A DNA stretch of 64,000 nt, taken from Polyangiaceae bacterium (GTDB lineage: Bacteria > Myxococcota_A > Polyangia > Polyangiales > Polyangiaceae). Positions 1-9,700 of the stretch are shown here, one piece after another (the first letter of the stretch is position 1; the number at the start of each line of letters is the position of its first letter). The notes under the pieces were generated by a model, which worked only from the letters and a program-made list of their open reading frames with translations, made no database searches and was not told the origin of the DNA. The position numbers and the translations under genes were made by a program. Location of the stretch: assembly GCA_020849655.1 (NCBI GenBank), contig JADLFU010000005.1, positions 1 through 64,000 of the forward strand, given 5' to 3'.

Positions 1-135
1 CGCGACCAGCGGCGGCGCGAGCGGCGCGACCAGCGGCGGCGCGAGCGGCGCGACCAGCGGCGGCGCGAGCGGCGCGACCAGCGGCGGCGCGAGCGGCGCG
101 ACCAGCGGCGGCGCGAGCGGCGCGACCAGCGGCGG
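1..135 (+). repeat. Perfect 24-bp tandem repeat inside a coding region
   Basis: Five identical 24-bp units beginning CGCGACCAGCGGCGGCGCGA, plus 15 bp of a sixth, run without spacers from the window edge. Each unit adds ATSGGASG to the linker of the overlapping secreted protein. Full identity at the DNA level suggests recent slippage expansion. The array may continue upstream of the window. Confidence 0.95.
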
Positions 136-730
136 ATCGGCCGGCGCCAGCGCGGGCAACGGTGGCGCGGGCGGTGACACGAGCGGCGCCGGCGGCGCCA
201 GCGCGGGCAACGGCGGCGCGGGCGGCGACACGAGCGGCGCCGGCGGGACGGGCAACGGCGGATCGGGCCAGGCAGGCGCGGCGGGCAGCGGCGGCGGCGC
301 CAACCTCTGCTGCGCGGCCGACACGGAGTGCGACGCCCAGTCGCCCGGCACCGTGTGCGTGCTCGGGTACTGCAAGAAGCCGGCGCCGAGCGGCGAGTGC
401 TGGGACGACGGCGACTGCCCGAAGCCCGGCACCCACTGCGACGGCGAGATCGCGTGCGACTGCTCGCTCGACATCGTCTGTCCGCCGAAGGAGCGGCCCG
501 GCACGTGCGTCCAGGGAGGGGGCAACGGAGCCTGCTGCAAGAGCGACAACGACTGCGAGAAGGGGTTCGAGTGCGCCGGCCCGCTGGGCAAGAGCGTGTG
601 CCTCCCGACGCCCCCGAAGGGCGAGTGCTGGAGCAACGCGGACTGCGGCGGCGGGATCTGCGAGAAGGCCACGATCTGCCCGTGCGGCGCCAACTGCTTG
701 CTGCCGAACTCGCCTGGCAAGTGCCTCTGA
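2..730 (+). CDS. Gly-rich, Cys-rich secreted protein, C-terminal part (5' end outside window)
   Basis: The frame is open from the window edge, so the start and any signal peptide are not visible. The visible 242 residues begin with a low-complexity linker: five and a half copies of the octapeptide ATSGGASG, then two copies of a 17-residue Ala/Gly/Asn/Asp unit. A Cys-rich domain follows from about residue 102, with spaced Cys pairs such as CCAADTEC, CWDDGDC, CDCSLDIVC, CCKSDNDC and CWSNADC. The Cys modules resemble the small disulfide-rich repeats common in myxobacterial exported proteins, so a cell-surface location is inferred. The sequence ends at a normal TGA with no membrane anchor. No enzymatic motif is visible and the function is unknown. 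Confidence 0.7.
   Translation, partial: ATSGGASGATSGGASGATSGGASGATSGGASGATSGGASGATSGGSAGASAGNGGAGGDTSGAGGASAGNGGAGGDTSGAGGTGNGGSGQAGAAGSGGGANLCCAADTECDAQSPGTVCVLGYCKKPAPSGECWDDGDCPKPGTHCDGEIACDCSLDIVCPPKERPGTCVQGGGNGACCKSDNDCEKGFECAGPLGKSVCLPTPPKGECWSNADCGGGICEKATICPCGANCLLPNSPGKCL
146..247 (+). repeat. Two 51-bp direct repeats in the same linker
   Basis: Positions 146-196 and 197-247 are near-identical in-frame copies encoding ASAGNGGAGGDTSGAGG or a one-residue variant. They continue the low-complexity linker after the 24-bp array. Confidence 0.85.
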
Positions 731-778
731 TCGCGGGCTCGCGCGCGCTCGACATCGGCTTACGTAACACTCCTCACA

Positions 779-802
779 GCTCCCTCGGGTGTCCGAGGGA
801 GC
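779..802 (+). terminator. GC-rich hairpin after the secreted-protein gene
   Basis: A perfect 10-bp inverted repeat (GCTCCCTCGG / CCGAGGGAGC) with a 4-nt loop lies 49 bp after the stop codon and 116 bp before ddl. There is no T-run after it, so it could act as a Rho-assisted terminator or mRNA end rather than a classical intrinsic terminator. Confidence 0.5.
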
Positions 803-917
803 GTCGGGTGGGGTGTCGCGCCCGGACGCCCGCCAGGCGCGGGGACGAGCGGTCGAAAATTTGGCCCGCCTGCCCGCCGCCCTGTAGCGCCCTCCAGCAG
901 CACACATGGAGGCCAGG

Positions 918-1913
918 ATGCACAGCGCGCGAGTCGGTGTGGTGATGGGCGGATCGTCGGGCGAGCGGGACGTGAGCCTGCGATCGGGCGGCGCGGTGTT
1001 GAAGGCGCTGCGCGATCGCGGCGTCGACGCCCAGCCCATCGTGATCGACGACGTCGCCTCCGCGCAGGGGCGCGTCGAGCGCGCGCGCGTCGACGTCGCC
1101 TTCCTCGCGCTGCACGGGAGGTTCGGCGAGGACGGGTGCATCCAGGGCGCGCTCGAGCTCGCGGGCGTGCCGTACACCGGCTCGTCGGTGCTCGCGAGCG
1201 CGCTCGCGATGGACAAGGTGAAGGCGAAGGAGCTGTTCCGCCTCTACAACGTGCCCACGCCCCCGTACTACACGATCACGGAGGCCGGGCTCGCTGACCT
1301 CGAGGAGGTGCACGGCAGCTTCGGGTTCCCCGTGATGGTCAAGCCCCGCGCGGAGGGCTCGAGCCTGGGCCTCGCGCGCGCGTCGTCTCCCAGCGAGCTC
1401 GGCCGCGCCGTCGAGCAGGCGCTGGCGCACGACGACGTGGCGCTGATCGAGCGGTTCGTGACGGGGCGAGAGCTCACCGTGGGCCTCCTCGGCGGGCGGG
1501 TGCTCGGGTGCTGCGAGATCGCGCCGAAGAGCGGCGTGTACGACTACGCCTCCAAGTACACCGCGGGCGCGACCGAGTACTTCGTGCCGGCGCGCATCGG
1601 CGAGACGCGCCTGAAGAACGTGCTGCACCTGGCCGAGCGCGCCGCGCAGGCGCTCGGGTGCACCAGCGCCGTCCGCGTCGATCTGATCGTGACGGAGGGC
1701 GAGAACGAGTACGTCCTCGAGGTCAACACGCAGCCGGGGATGACCGAGACGAGCCTCTTGCCGCGCATCGCGGCGGCCGCCGGCTATGACTTCGGCGCGC
1801 TCTGCCTGGCCATCCTCTCGACCGCGACGCTGCACACGCGCGCGCGGCGTCGCGTGGAGGCGGCGGCGCCTGCGACCCCGGTCGCCCACTCGCGGCTGAG
1901 GGCCGCCGGCTGA
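918..1913 (+). CDS. ddl: D-alanine--D-alanine ligase
   Basis: ATP-grasp enzyme that joins two D-Ala for peptidoglycan precursors in the cytoplasm. The 331-residue product has the family signatures in order: GGSSGERDVS near the N-terminus, HGRFGEDG, GVPYTGSSVLASALAMDK, KPRAEGSSLG and the C-terminal EVNTQPGMTETS metal/ATP-binding loop. Length is normal for Ddl. I chose ATG 918 because GGAGG at 908-912 sits five bases upstream; an in-frame ATG at 906 overlaps that Shine-Dalgarno and is less likely. It is monocistronic here, with hairpins on both sides and no mur genes nearby, which is unusual because ddl often sits in the division/cell-wall cluster. A short Ala/Arg-rich C-terminal tail extends past the conserved domain. 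Confidence 0.95.
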   Translation: MHSARVGVVMGGSSGERDVSLRSGGAVLKALRDRGVDAQPIVIDDVASAQGRVERARVDVAFLALHGRFGEDGCIQGALELAGVPYTGSSVLASALAMDKVKAKELFRLYNVPTPPYYTITEAGLADLEEVHGSFGFPVMVKPRAEGSSLGLARASSPSELGRAVEQALAHDDVALIERFVTGRELTVGLLGGRVLGCCEIAPKSGVYDYASKYTAGATEYFVPARIGETRLKNVLHLAERAAQALGCTSAVRVDLIVTEGENEYVLEVNTQPGMTETSLLPRIAAAAGYDFGALCLAILSTATLHTRARRRVEAAAPATPVAHSRLRAAG

Positions 1914-1920
1914 GCATCGA

Positions 1921-1936
1921 CCTCGGGAGCCCGAGG
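1921..1936 (+). terminator. Short hairpin after ddl
   Basis: CCTCGGG/CCCGAGG, a perfect 7-bp stem with a minimal loop, begins eight bases after the ddl stop in the convergent gap with the kinase gene. No T-run follows. Confidence 0.4.
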
Positions 1937-2049
1937 AGCGATCGTCGGGATCCGGAGCGGAATTCGAGCTGAAACCGCGCGCAGGCGGGCCGTGCCACGT
2001 CGCGCACGTCCTCACCCAGGGCGGCCGAAGGACGCGAGGGATCCCGCGC

Positions 2050-5000
2050 TCACGACGAAGGGCCCCCGAGATCCATGCCGAGGAGCGCGCGCCCGCACCA
2101 CGTCGCGGACAGGTGCGGGCGCGACGCCGCGCGGGCGCGGGCGCGCTCGGCCTCCTCGGGCTCGCCGGCCGCGAGGAGCGCGCGCACGCGCACCCAGTCG
2201 GCGACGTGTTGCCAGCCGTCGCGGGTCCGCTGGGTGTCGTCGAGCGAGAGCTCGAGCGCGGCGTCATGCGCGCCGCGACTGGCGTGCACGAAGGCGAGCG
2301 CCCGCCGCGCCACCCGAGCGTCGCCCGGCAGCCGCGCCCGGTCGACCGCCTCCCTCGCGAGCGGGAGCGCGGCGGCGACGTCGCCCGACCGGCCCAGCGA
2401 GAGCGCCGTGACGGCGAGCGCGCGCGCCCTCGCCGCGTGCCCGGCCACCTCGAGCGCGGCAGAGAGCGCCGCCAGCCGCTCCCCACGTCGCCCGTCGAGC
2501 ACCTCGGCCTCCTGCTGCGACAGCTCGGCGAGCGACGCGACGAGGGTCGCGCCGCGGGCGCGCGCGGCGGTGATGAGCGCGCCCGCGAGGTCTCGGACAC
2601 GCTCGAGCTCCATCGACGCGTGCGCGTGCGCGAGCGTCATGATCCTGACACGCCACGCTAGCTCGGGCGGTGGGCGCTCTCCCTCGCGCTCGAGCGCCGC
2701 GAGCAGCGCGCCCGCCTCGGCCGTCTCCCCGCCGAGCAGCGCGACCGAGACGTGAGCGACCCTCCGAGAGGGACCGTCGGGCGCGGCCGCGAGGCAGCCA
2801 CGCGCGTCGTCGAGGCGCTCGGCCTCGGCGAGCAGGCAGGCGCGGAGCGGCCGTCGCGCGTCGTCACCGTCGAGGAGCGCGAGGGCCTCCTCGACGTGCC
2901 CCTCGGCGAACCGCGCCTCGGCGAGCACCGCGCGCGCGGGGGACGCCTGCGCGGGCGCCGCAGCGATGGCGACGCGCGCGAGCCGGACGGCGCCCCCGAG
3001 CTCACCGGAGACCAGGGCCGCCGTCGCGCCGACGAGCGCGAGGCGCGCCTCGACCGCCCCGCTCGCTCCCGCGGCGAGCCCCTCCGAGGCGAGCGTCACG
3101 GCGTCGGACGTCTGCCCCGAGGACCACGCGCCCTCGGCCGCCCGCGCGAACAGCGCCGCGGCCGCGCGGGGGTCGCCGCCGCCCGCCGCGTGCCGCGCGA
3201 CGACGCCGAGGTCCTCCTCGCCGATCGCCTCGAGCCAGCGCGCCGCGCGCAGGTGCCACGCCACGCGGGTCTCGTGATCGATGCTCGCGTAGATGGCGTC
3301 GCGCACGAGCGCGTGGCTGAACGCCCACTCCTCCTCTCCCGAGAACCTGTGCGCGTCGCTGGGCGAGACGATCTCGAACGCCGTCAGCGTCGCGAGCTCG
3401 TCGCTCGGGTCTTCGTCGAGCAGGGCCTGCACGCCCGCGGTCCACGCCGCGCGGCCGAACACCGAGAGCGCCCGCGCGACCTTGCGCGCCTGCGGAGCGA
3501 GCTGGTCGAGGCGCGCCTGGACGAGCGCGGAGACGGTGATGGGCAGCGCGTCCGCGCGCTCCGGCGACGCCCGCAAGAGCTCCTCGAGGAAGAGCGCGTT
3601 GCCGCCGGCGCGCTCGATCAGCGCCTCGCGCGACGCCTCGCCGAGCTGCGGCGCGACGAGCGACACGAGCCGCCCGGCGGCCCCCGCCGAGAGCGGACCG
3701 AGCTCGAGCCGCGTCGCGCCCCGCTCGGAGAACACCGCCCTCGTCGGCCCCTGATCGGCGCGCCCGAAGCCGAGCACGAGCAGCGGGAGCCTCCGCTCCG
3801 CGAGCGCCGCGTCGACGATCTCGATCGTCACGTCGTCCATCCAGTGCAGGTCCTCGAGCACGAGCACGAGCGGCGCGCGCGCGGCGCGATCGCGCAGGAG
3901 CGAGAGGGCGGCGCGGCGCCCGTCCGCGCCGAGGCGTGGCGCGTCGGAGACCGGTCGCGACAGCTCGACGAGCGCGCGGCACTCGGGCTCGTACAGCGAC
4001 GGCGCGAACGCCGCGACGCGCGCGCGCTGCGCCTCCTCCGCCTGCCCCTTCGACAGCCCCACCCGCTCCGCGATCGCCCTGCCGAGCGCGGGGGTGCCCG
4101 CGCCGCGCACGTCTGGATCGCCGCGGCACACCCACAGCTCGGGGCGCCGCTCCTCGAGCGCGAGCCTGCGCGTGACCTCCCAGCGGACGCGGCTCTTGCC
4201 GATCCCGGGCGGCCCCGAGACGACCGCCACGCGCGGCGCGCCGTCCTCGACCATCTCGCGGTACACGCCGATGAGGAGCCCGAGCTCCTTGTCTCGGCCG
4301 ACCGTCGGCGTCGCCTTGCCGAGCAGGCGCCGCACGCTGTCGGCGCGCTCGCCCTCGTAGAGCAGCGCGACGCCGCCCTCGCGCTCGCGCATCACGAAGT
4401 GGTCGGACAGGAGCGCGACGGCGGACGGCGCGACACGAACCCCGCCCGGCGGGGTCTGATCGAGCTCCGCCGCCGCGAGCTCCAGCGCCTCGCGCGACGC
4501 GCCTCCCACCGCGCGACCGACCGCGATCGCGGCGCGCGCCGTCGCCCCCTGCGCCACGAGCGCGAGCGCGGCACGCGCGGCGCGCACCGGATCCCCGCCG
4601 CTCGCGGATCCGTGCGCGCCGAAGACGAGGACCAGCTGGTGCCCCGGCAAGGCCTCGACGGCGTCCTCCGGGCCGAGGTGCGGCTGGGCCGCGCGCTCCG
4701 CCTCCGCGAGCGCCTCGGGGTCGCTGGCGCTCGCGACGACCGCCGTGACGACGCGGACCTCCTGGTCCCGCGCCATGATCGCGCCCGGCGTCGTGCGCGC
4801 CGGATCGTCACCCGCGGCGGCCTGAGGCACGCGCCGCACGGTCGACGACGATCCCTCCTTGCCCGGCGCCTCCGTGGGCACGACCCCGACCCTCGCGAGC
4901 GCGCGCGCGAGCTCTCCCGCGTCCGCGAACCTGTCGTCCGGCCGACGCGAGATCGCGCGCGAGATCACGGCGTCGAGCGCCTCGGGCACGTCGAGCCGCA

Positions 5001-5697
5001 CCGACGAGGCGCGGGGCGGATCGTCGCTCACCAGCTGCCCGAGGAGCGCGACCACGTGCTCGGTCGGGAAGATCACGCGCCCCGTGACCAGCCGGAACAG
5101 CACCGCGCCGAGCGAGTAGACGTCCGCGCGCGGCGTCACGCCCTCGCCCCTCACCTGCTCCGGCGCGAGGTAGTGGGGCGTGCCGATGATGGCCCCGCGC
5201 TCCGTCTCGAAGCCGTCGGGGTCGGCGGGCTTGACCACGCCGAAGTCGATGACCTTCACGCTGAGCGCCTTGCCCGCGACGAGCCAGAGGTTCGAGAGCT
5301 TAAGATCGCGGTGCACGACGCCGCGCGAGTGGACGGCCGCGAGCGCCGCCGCCGCGCGCCGCACGATCTCGACCGACGCCTTCATGCCGAGGGGCTCGCG
5401 CCGCGCGCGCGCCTGGAGATCCTCGCCCTCGAGCCACTCCATCGCCAGAAACGCGCGCCCGTCCGGCCACGTCCCGTGATCGACGTAGCCGACGACGCCG
5501 GGGTGACGCAGCGCCGCCAGCACCTCCGCCTCGCGACGAAACCGCGCGCGCGCGACGGCGTCGGGGCGCTGCCGCAGCATCTTGACGGCCACGGTGGCGC
5601 CCGACTGCTTGTCGCGCGCGCGGTAGATGTCGCCCATCGCGCCGCCCCCCACCCGGGCCTCGATCCGAAAGCGCGGCGTCGATCTCGGCAGCAGCAA
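2050..5697 (-). CDS. Ser/Thr kinase - degenerate cyclase-like - AAA ATPase - TPR fusion protein
   Basis: A 1215-residue cytoplasmic signalling protein. Residues ~9-270 are a Hanks-type kinase with a GGGAMGDIYRA P-loop, K39 in VAVKML, HRDLKLSN (129-136), DFG (151-153) and TPHYLAPEQ, so it looks catalytically complete. Residues ~312-455 resemble a class III adenylate-cyclase homology domain (LVLVFGAHG followed by GDPVRAARAALAL, then an AIAVGRAVGG-like stretch) but the metal-binding Asp and substrate residues are not recognisable. Residues ~465-700 are an AAA/STAND ATPase with Walker A GPPGIGKSR and Walker B LVLVLEDLHWMDD. The remainder is alpha-helical TPR-like repeats. The layout resembles kinase/cyclase fusions such as the TOMM-system family. 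The start is TTG 5697: no in-frame ATG lies upstream, and a -10 hexamer ends eight bases before it. Confidence 0.88.
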   Translation of the reverse strand: MLLPRSTPRFRIEARVGGGAMGDIYRARDKQSGATVAVKMLRQRPDAVARARFRREAEVLAALRHPGVVGYVDHGTWPDGRAFLAMEWLEGEDLQARARREPLGMKASVEIVRRAAAALAAVHSRGVVHRDLKLSNLWLVAGKALSVKVIDFGVVKPADPDGFETERGAIIGTPHYLAPEQVRGEGVTPRADVYSLGAVLFRLVTGRVIFPTEHVVALLGQLVSDDPPRASSVRLDVPEALDAVISRAISRRPDDRFADAGELARALARVGVVPTEAPGKEGSSSTVRRVPQAAAGDDPARTTPGAIMARDQEVRVVTAVVASASDPEALAEAERAAQPHLGPEDAVEALPGHQLVLVFGAHGSASGGDPVRAARAALALVAQGATARAAIAVGRAVGGASREALELAAAELDQTPPGGVRVAPSAVALLSDHFVMREREGGVALLYEGERADSVRRLLGKATPTVGRDKELGLLIGVYREMVEDGAPRVAVVSGPPGIGKSRVRWEVTRRLALEERRPELWVCRGDPDVRGAGTPALGRAIAERVGLSKGQAEEAQRARVAAFAPSLYEPECRALVELSRPVSDAPRLGADGRRAALSLLRDRAARAPLVLVLEDLHWMDDVTIEIVDAALAERRLPLLVLGFGRADQGPTRAVFSERGATRLELGPLSAGAAGRLVSLVAPQLGEASREALIERAGGNALFLEELLRASPERADALPITVSALVQARLDQLAPQARKVARALSVFGRAAWTAGVQALLDEDPSDELATLTAFEIVSPSDAHRFSGEEEWAFSHALVRDAIYASIDHETRVAWHLRAARWLEAIGEEDLGVVARHAAGGGDPRAAAALFARAAEGAWSSGQTSDAVTLASEGLAAGASGAVEARLALVGATAALVSGELGGAVRLARVAIAAAPAQASPARAVLAEARFAEGHVEEALALLDGDDARRPLRACLLAEAERLDDARGCLAAAPDGPSRRVAHVSVALLGGETAEAGALLAALEREGERPPPELAWRVRIMTLAHAHASMELERVRDLAGALITAARARGATLVASLAELSQQEAEVLDGRRGERLAALSAALEVAGHAARARALAVTALSLGRSGDVAAALPLAREAVDRARLPGDARVARRALAFVHASRGAHDAALELSLDDTQRTRDGWQHVADWVRVRALLAAGEPEEAERARARAASRPHLSATWCGRALLGMDLGGPSS

Positions 5698-5705
5698 GCC
5701 GCGCC

Positions 5706-5711
5706 ATCGTA
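5706..5711 (-). promoter_or_regulatory. -10 element TACGAT of the kinase fusion gene
   Basis: On the minus strand TACGAT is followed by eight bases and then TTG 5697. No Shine-Dalgarno is present, so this supports the unusual TTG start and a leaderless transcript. Confidence 0.5.
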
Positions 5712-5760
5712 GCCTGTCGCCGCGCGGAGGGCGCCGACAATGGCGCGGCGCGCGCGCGGG

Positions 5761-6735
5761 TCAGCGACGGGTCAGGTCGGCGACGGTGTCGGCGAGCGTC
5801 TCCTGCGCGTCACGCGTCGAGAACCCGAGCTCGCGCTCCGCCTTCTTCGCGTCGACGTACCAGTACAGCCTGCCCATCTCCGCGCTGACGAGGTCGACGG
5901 GTAGCTCGCCGCCGATGACGCCGACGAGGGCGCGCGCGGCGCGCACGAGCTCGCGGGACAGCACCGGGTGACGCGGCAGCGGCAGGCGCGGCGACGCGAC
6001 GCCCGAGAGCCGCTCGAGGCGCCCGAAGAAGTCGCGCACCGTGAGGTTGCACGCGTTCAACAGGTAGCGCTCGCCCGCCCGGCCGCGCGCCATCGCCGCC
6101 ACCGCGCCCGCCGCGGCGTCGCGCGCGTCGACGAAGGCGAGGCCGCCGGCCGGCACGGCGGGGATCGCGCGCGTGAGGAACCTGCCGACGTCCTCGGTCG
6201 ACGATCCGTTGACGTCGCCCGGACCGAGCAGCAGCGACGGGTTGACCGCGACAACCTCGAGCGCTCCGTCGCTCGCGCGGAGGGCCTCCTCCTCCGCCTG
6301 GAGCTTCGTGCGGTAGTAGGGGAACCTCGCGATGAGCCCGCGCGGCGTCGGGCTCGACTCGTCGCGCACCTCGGGCGACTCGGAGATCCCCACCGTCCCG
6401 CTGGTCGACGCGACGACGACCCGTCGCGCGCCCGCCGACCGCGCCGCGGCGAGCACGTTGCGCGTCCCTCGGACGTGCACCCCGTGGAGCAGCTCCGCGT
6501 CCGCGGGATCCCGCGACACCTTGCCCGCGAGGTGGAACACCCCGTCGGCCCCTCGCGACGCGGCGTCGAGGCTCGCCGGATCGAGCACGTCTCCCTGCGC
6601 GACGTGGGCGCCAGGGAGCTCGGGGCGCGAGCCGGGCCGCACGAGCGCGGTGACTTCGTGACCGTCCGCGAGGAGCGCGGCGACGACGTGACGACCGAGG
6701 AACCCGGCGGCGCCGGTGACGAGGTAGTGGCTCAT
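5761..6735 (-). CDS. NAD(P)-dependent extended SDR (HpnA/epimerase-like)
   Basis: A 324-residue extended short-chain dehydrogenase. The N-terminal Rossmann signature is TGAAGFLGRHV and the catalytic pair is YYRTK (YxxxK), preceded by the STS serine motif. The overall order (VFHLAGKVS, VVVASTSGTVG, NPSLLLGPGD) resembles HpnA/dihydroflavonol-reductase-type enzymes acting on sugars or prenyl/lipid alcohols. Its ATG overlaps the TGA of the upstream megasynthase by four bases (ATGA), so it is the translationally coupled last gene of the three-gene lipid operon. A role as reductase or epimerase on a lipid intermediate is inferred; the substrate cannot be read from sequence. Confidence 0.88.
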   Translation of the reverse strand: MSHYLVTGAAGFLGRHVVAALLADGHEVTALVRPGSRPELPGAHVAQGDVLDPASLDAASRGADGVFHLAGKVSRDPADAELLHGVHVRGTRNVLAAARSAGARRVVVASTSGTVGISESPEVRDESSPTPRGLIARFPYYRTKLQAEEEALRASDGALEVVAVNPSLLLGPGDVNGSSTEDVGRFLTRAIPAVPAGGLAFVDARDAAAGAVAAMARGRAGERYLLNACNLTVRDFFGRLERLSGVASPRLPLPRHPVLSRELVRAARALVGVIGGELPVDLVSAEMGRLYWYVDAKKAERELGFSTRDAQETLADTVADLTRR

Positions 6736-9700
6736 CCGAGCTGGAACGCCTTCTGGAAGGTGACGAGCAGGCCGACGTCGTTCGATTTCACGACCCCGGA
6801 GAGGAACTCGGGCGGGCCGGGCGTGTACCCCTCCCGCACGATCCGCGTGAACATCTCGGGCGTGGTCTTCAGCACGCAGTCGGCCACGCCGCCCGCGGGC
6901 TTGCCGACGACGACGTCGACCTTGTCGGGCGCGACGCGCACCGTCCACTTGGCCTCGTCCTCGGCGCCGAGCGTGAAATAGAAGCTCACCGGCGCGCCGA
7001 CCGCGCCGCGGACGAACCGCGACGGCAGCTCCCCCATCAGCTGCACGAGCGGGTGCACGCGCGGCGCGTCGTCGAGCTCGCCCGGATCCATCCGCGACAG
7101 ATCGAGCGCGCCGCCGTCGCGCAGGGCCTCGACCGCGCGCTGCGTGAGCCTCGCGGCCGCGCGCGCCGCCGCCGCCGGCTTGTACCCCGCGGTCATCCGC
7201 GACAGCTCGCGCGACGCCAGCACCGGCCCGATGCGCGCGGTCACGTCCCGCCGCGTCGGCACCAGCCGATCGCGCGGCATCGCCTCGTACGTCCCGCCGA
7301 CCCACACCGGCAGCACGTCGACGCCGTAGCGCAAGGCCAGGTGGCCGACGGCGCCCTTGAACTCCCTGATCTGGCCGTCGGGGCTGCGCGTCCCCTCCGG
7401 GAAGATGAGCACCGTCTTGCCCGCCTCGAGCAGCCGCCCGACGTCGCGCAGCGTCTCGCGCAGGCCGGCGTTGCGATCGAGCGGCGCGAGGTTTGTGAAG
7501 TTCTCCACGAGCGCCTTCACGACCGGATCCTTCTCGAAGAAGTAGTCGCGCGCCGCGAGCGCCACGAGGTCGGCGCCGTACGAGCCGAGCGCGTGCTTCA
7601 CGAGCCCCATGTCGAGGTGGCTCGCGTGGTTCGCGACGACGAGCACGTTACGATTGTGCGGGATGAACGCGCGCCCCGTCACGCGCGGGCGCAGCGCCGA
7701 CGCGTAGAACCCGCGCTGCAGCCACGCGATGGCGTCCTTCGCGCGCTCGCGCACCGGCTCGGGTAGGTCGGGCAAGGAGAGCGGCGCGCGCTCGGGCGGC
7801 GGAGCGAGGGTCGACGCGTCGGCGGCCTCGAGGGCGGCCTCGAGCTCGCCCACGGTCTCGGACGCCGCGAGCGCATCCGCGACGTGCACGCCGTCGAGCG
7901 CCGCCTCGAGCGCGGCCGAGAGCTCCATCAGCATCAGCGAGTCGAACCCGAGATCGGCCCGCAGCGTGGTCGCGCCGTGGATCTCCGACGGATCGCGCCG
8001 GGACAGCGACGCGACCGCGGCGCGCACGGCGGATTTCCGGTGCTGGCCCGGCGAGGAGGGCGGCGCGACGCTCGCGGCGGCGAGGCGCTCGGCGAGCTGC
8101 CTCACAAGGGGGCGCTTGACCTTGCGCGTCGCGGTGCGGGGCAGCTCCGCGTCGACGATCAGCGTGAGCGCCGGGCGCAGCGCCGGCGGCAGCTTCGCGA
8201 CCGCCTCGCGCAGCGACAGGGTCGCCTGGGAGCGGCGCGCGCGCGCGTCGTCCGGCTCGCCGTCGACGGGGCGCGACGGCACGGCGACCAGCGCCACCCG
8301 CTCGCCGCCGCGCGCGTCGGCGATGCCGACGATCGAGAGCTCGTGCACGTGCCGGGGCGCGCCGAGCATGGCCTCCAGATCGTCCGGGTCCACGTTCTCG
8401 CCGTTCGCCGAGACGATGACGTCCTTCGCGCGGCCGACGATGGTGAGCTTGCCCGCCCGGTCGAAGCGGCCGAGATCGCCGGTGCGCAGCCAGCCGTCCA
8501 GCATCACCGCGCGCGTCGCGTCCTCGTCGCCCTCGTACCCCACCATCACGTTCGGTCCGCGCGCGAGCACCTCCCCGACGCCGTCCTTGTCAGGCTCGTG
8601 CAGCTTGACGTCCACGCCGGGGATGGCCTTGCCGACGTGCCCGGGCTTCGCGCGCGGCGACGCCTGCGCGACCGTGAGCACGGGCGACGCCTCCGTCAGG
8701 CCGTAGCCCTCCGCGAGGTGCAGTCCGAGCCCCGCGAAGAGCTTCGCCGTGTCCTTCGGGAGCGCCGCGCCGCCCGAGATCAGCACCCGCAGCTCACCGC
8801 CGAGCGCGCCGTGCACCGCGCCGAAGAACACGCGCCCGAGATCGACGCCGACGTTCGCGCCGAGGAGGCGGTTCGCGCGGAGCAGCGCCTCGAACGCCGA
8901 CGCCGCGAGCGGGCCCTTCTGCTCGACCTCCGCGACGATGCGCCGCTCGAGCAGCTGCCAGAGCGCGGGCACGCCGACCATCGCCGTCACGCGCGCCTCG
9001 CGGAGCGCCGCGCCGAGGCGCTCGCCGTCGAGGTGATCGAGGTACACGACGCGCGCGCCGCGCGAGAACGGCAGCAACAGGCCGCACGTGAACTCGAACG
9101 CGTGGTGCAGCGGCAGCACGCTCAGCGTCCGGTCGCGCGACGAGAGCGGGAACAGCGGCCCGAGCGACCCGATGAGCGCGACGAAGTTGCCGTGCGTGAG
9201 CGTCACGCCCTTCGGCGTGCCCGTCGTGCCGCTCGTGTAGAGGATGGACGCGACGGTGTCCCCGGTCGGCGCGGGCACGGACGGCGCGACCGCGCCGGGC
9301 CACGCCTCGGTCGCCTCGTCGAGGTCCCACACCGGCGCCTCGAGCCCCGCGCCCTCGCCCTCCCGCAGCGCGCGGTCGAAGAGGGCGCCCTTCGCGCGGG
9401 AGGCGCGCGCGAGGTTCGAGAGGCGCGCGGCGTCGAGCGCGGGATCGACCGGCACCGCGATCGCGCCCGCACGGAGGATGCCGAAGTACGCGATCGGCCA
9501 CGCCGGGCCGTTCGCGCCGGCGAGCATCACGCGGTCGCCCGGGCGGACGCCGCGCTCGTGGAGCCGCGCGGCCGTCGCCGTCGCGCGCTCGTGCGCCTCC
9601 CTGTAGCTGACGCGCGTGAAGCCGTCGGGCCCCTGCTGCAGGAGCGCCGGCATCAGATCGTAGCGCTCCGCCACGTCGTCGAGCATCGCGAGCAGGTGGT

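Noticed and set aside
1-135. CRISPR-like direct repeats
   Set aside because: Units are contiguous with no spacers and lie in frame within a coding sequence.
2752-5712. 986-residue plus-strand frame opposite the kinase fusion
   Set aside because: Composition (Arg, Glu, Leu, Asp, no hydrophobic core) is typical of antisense shadow in very GC-rich DNA; the minus strand has a full kinase.
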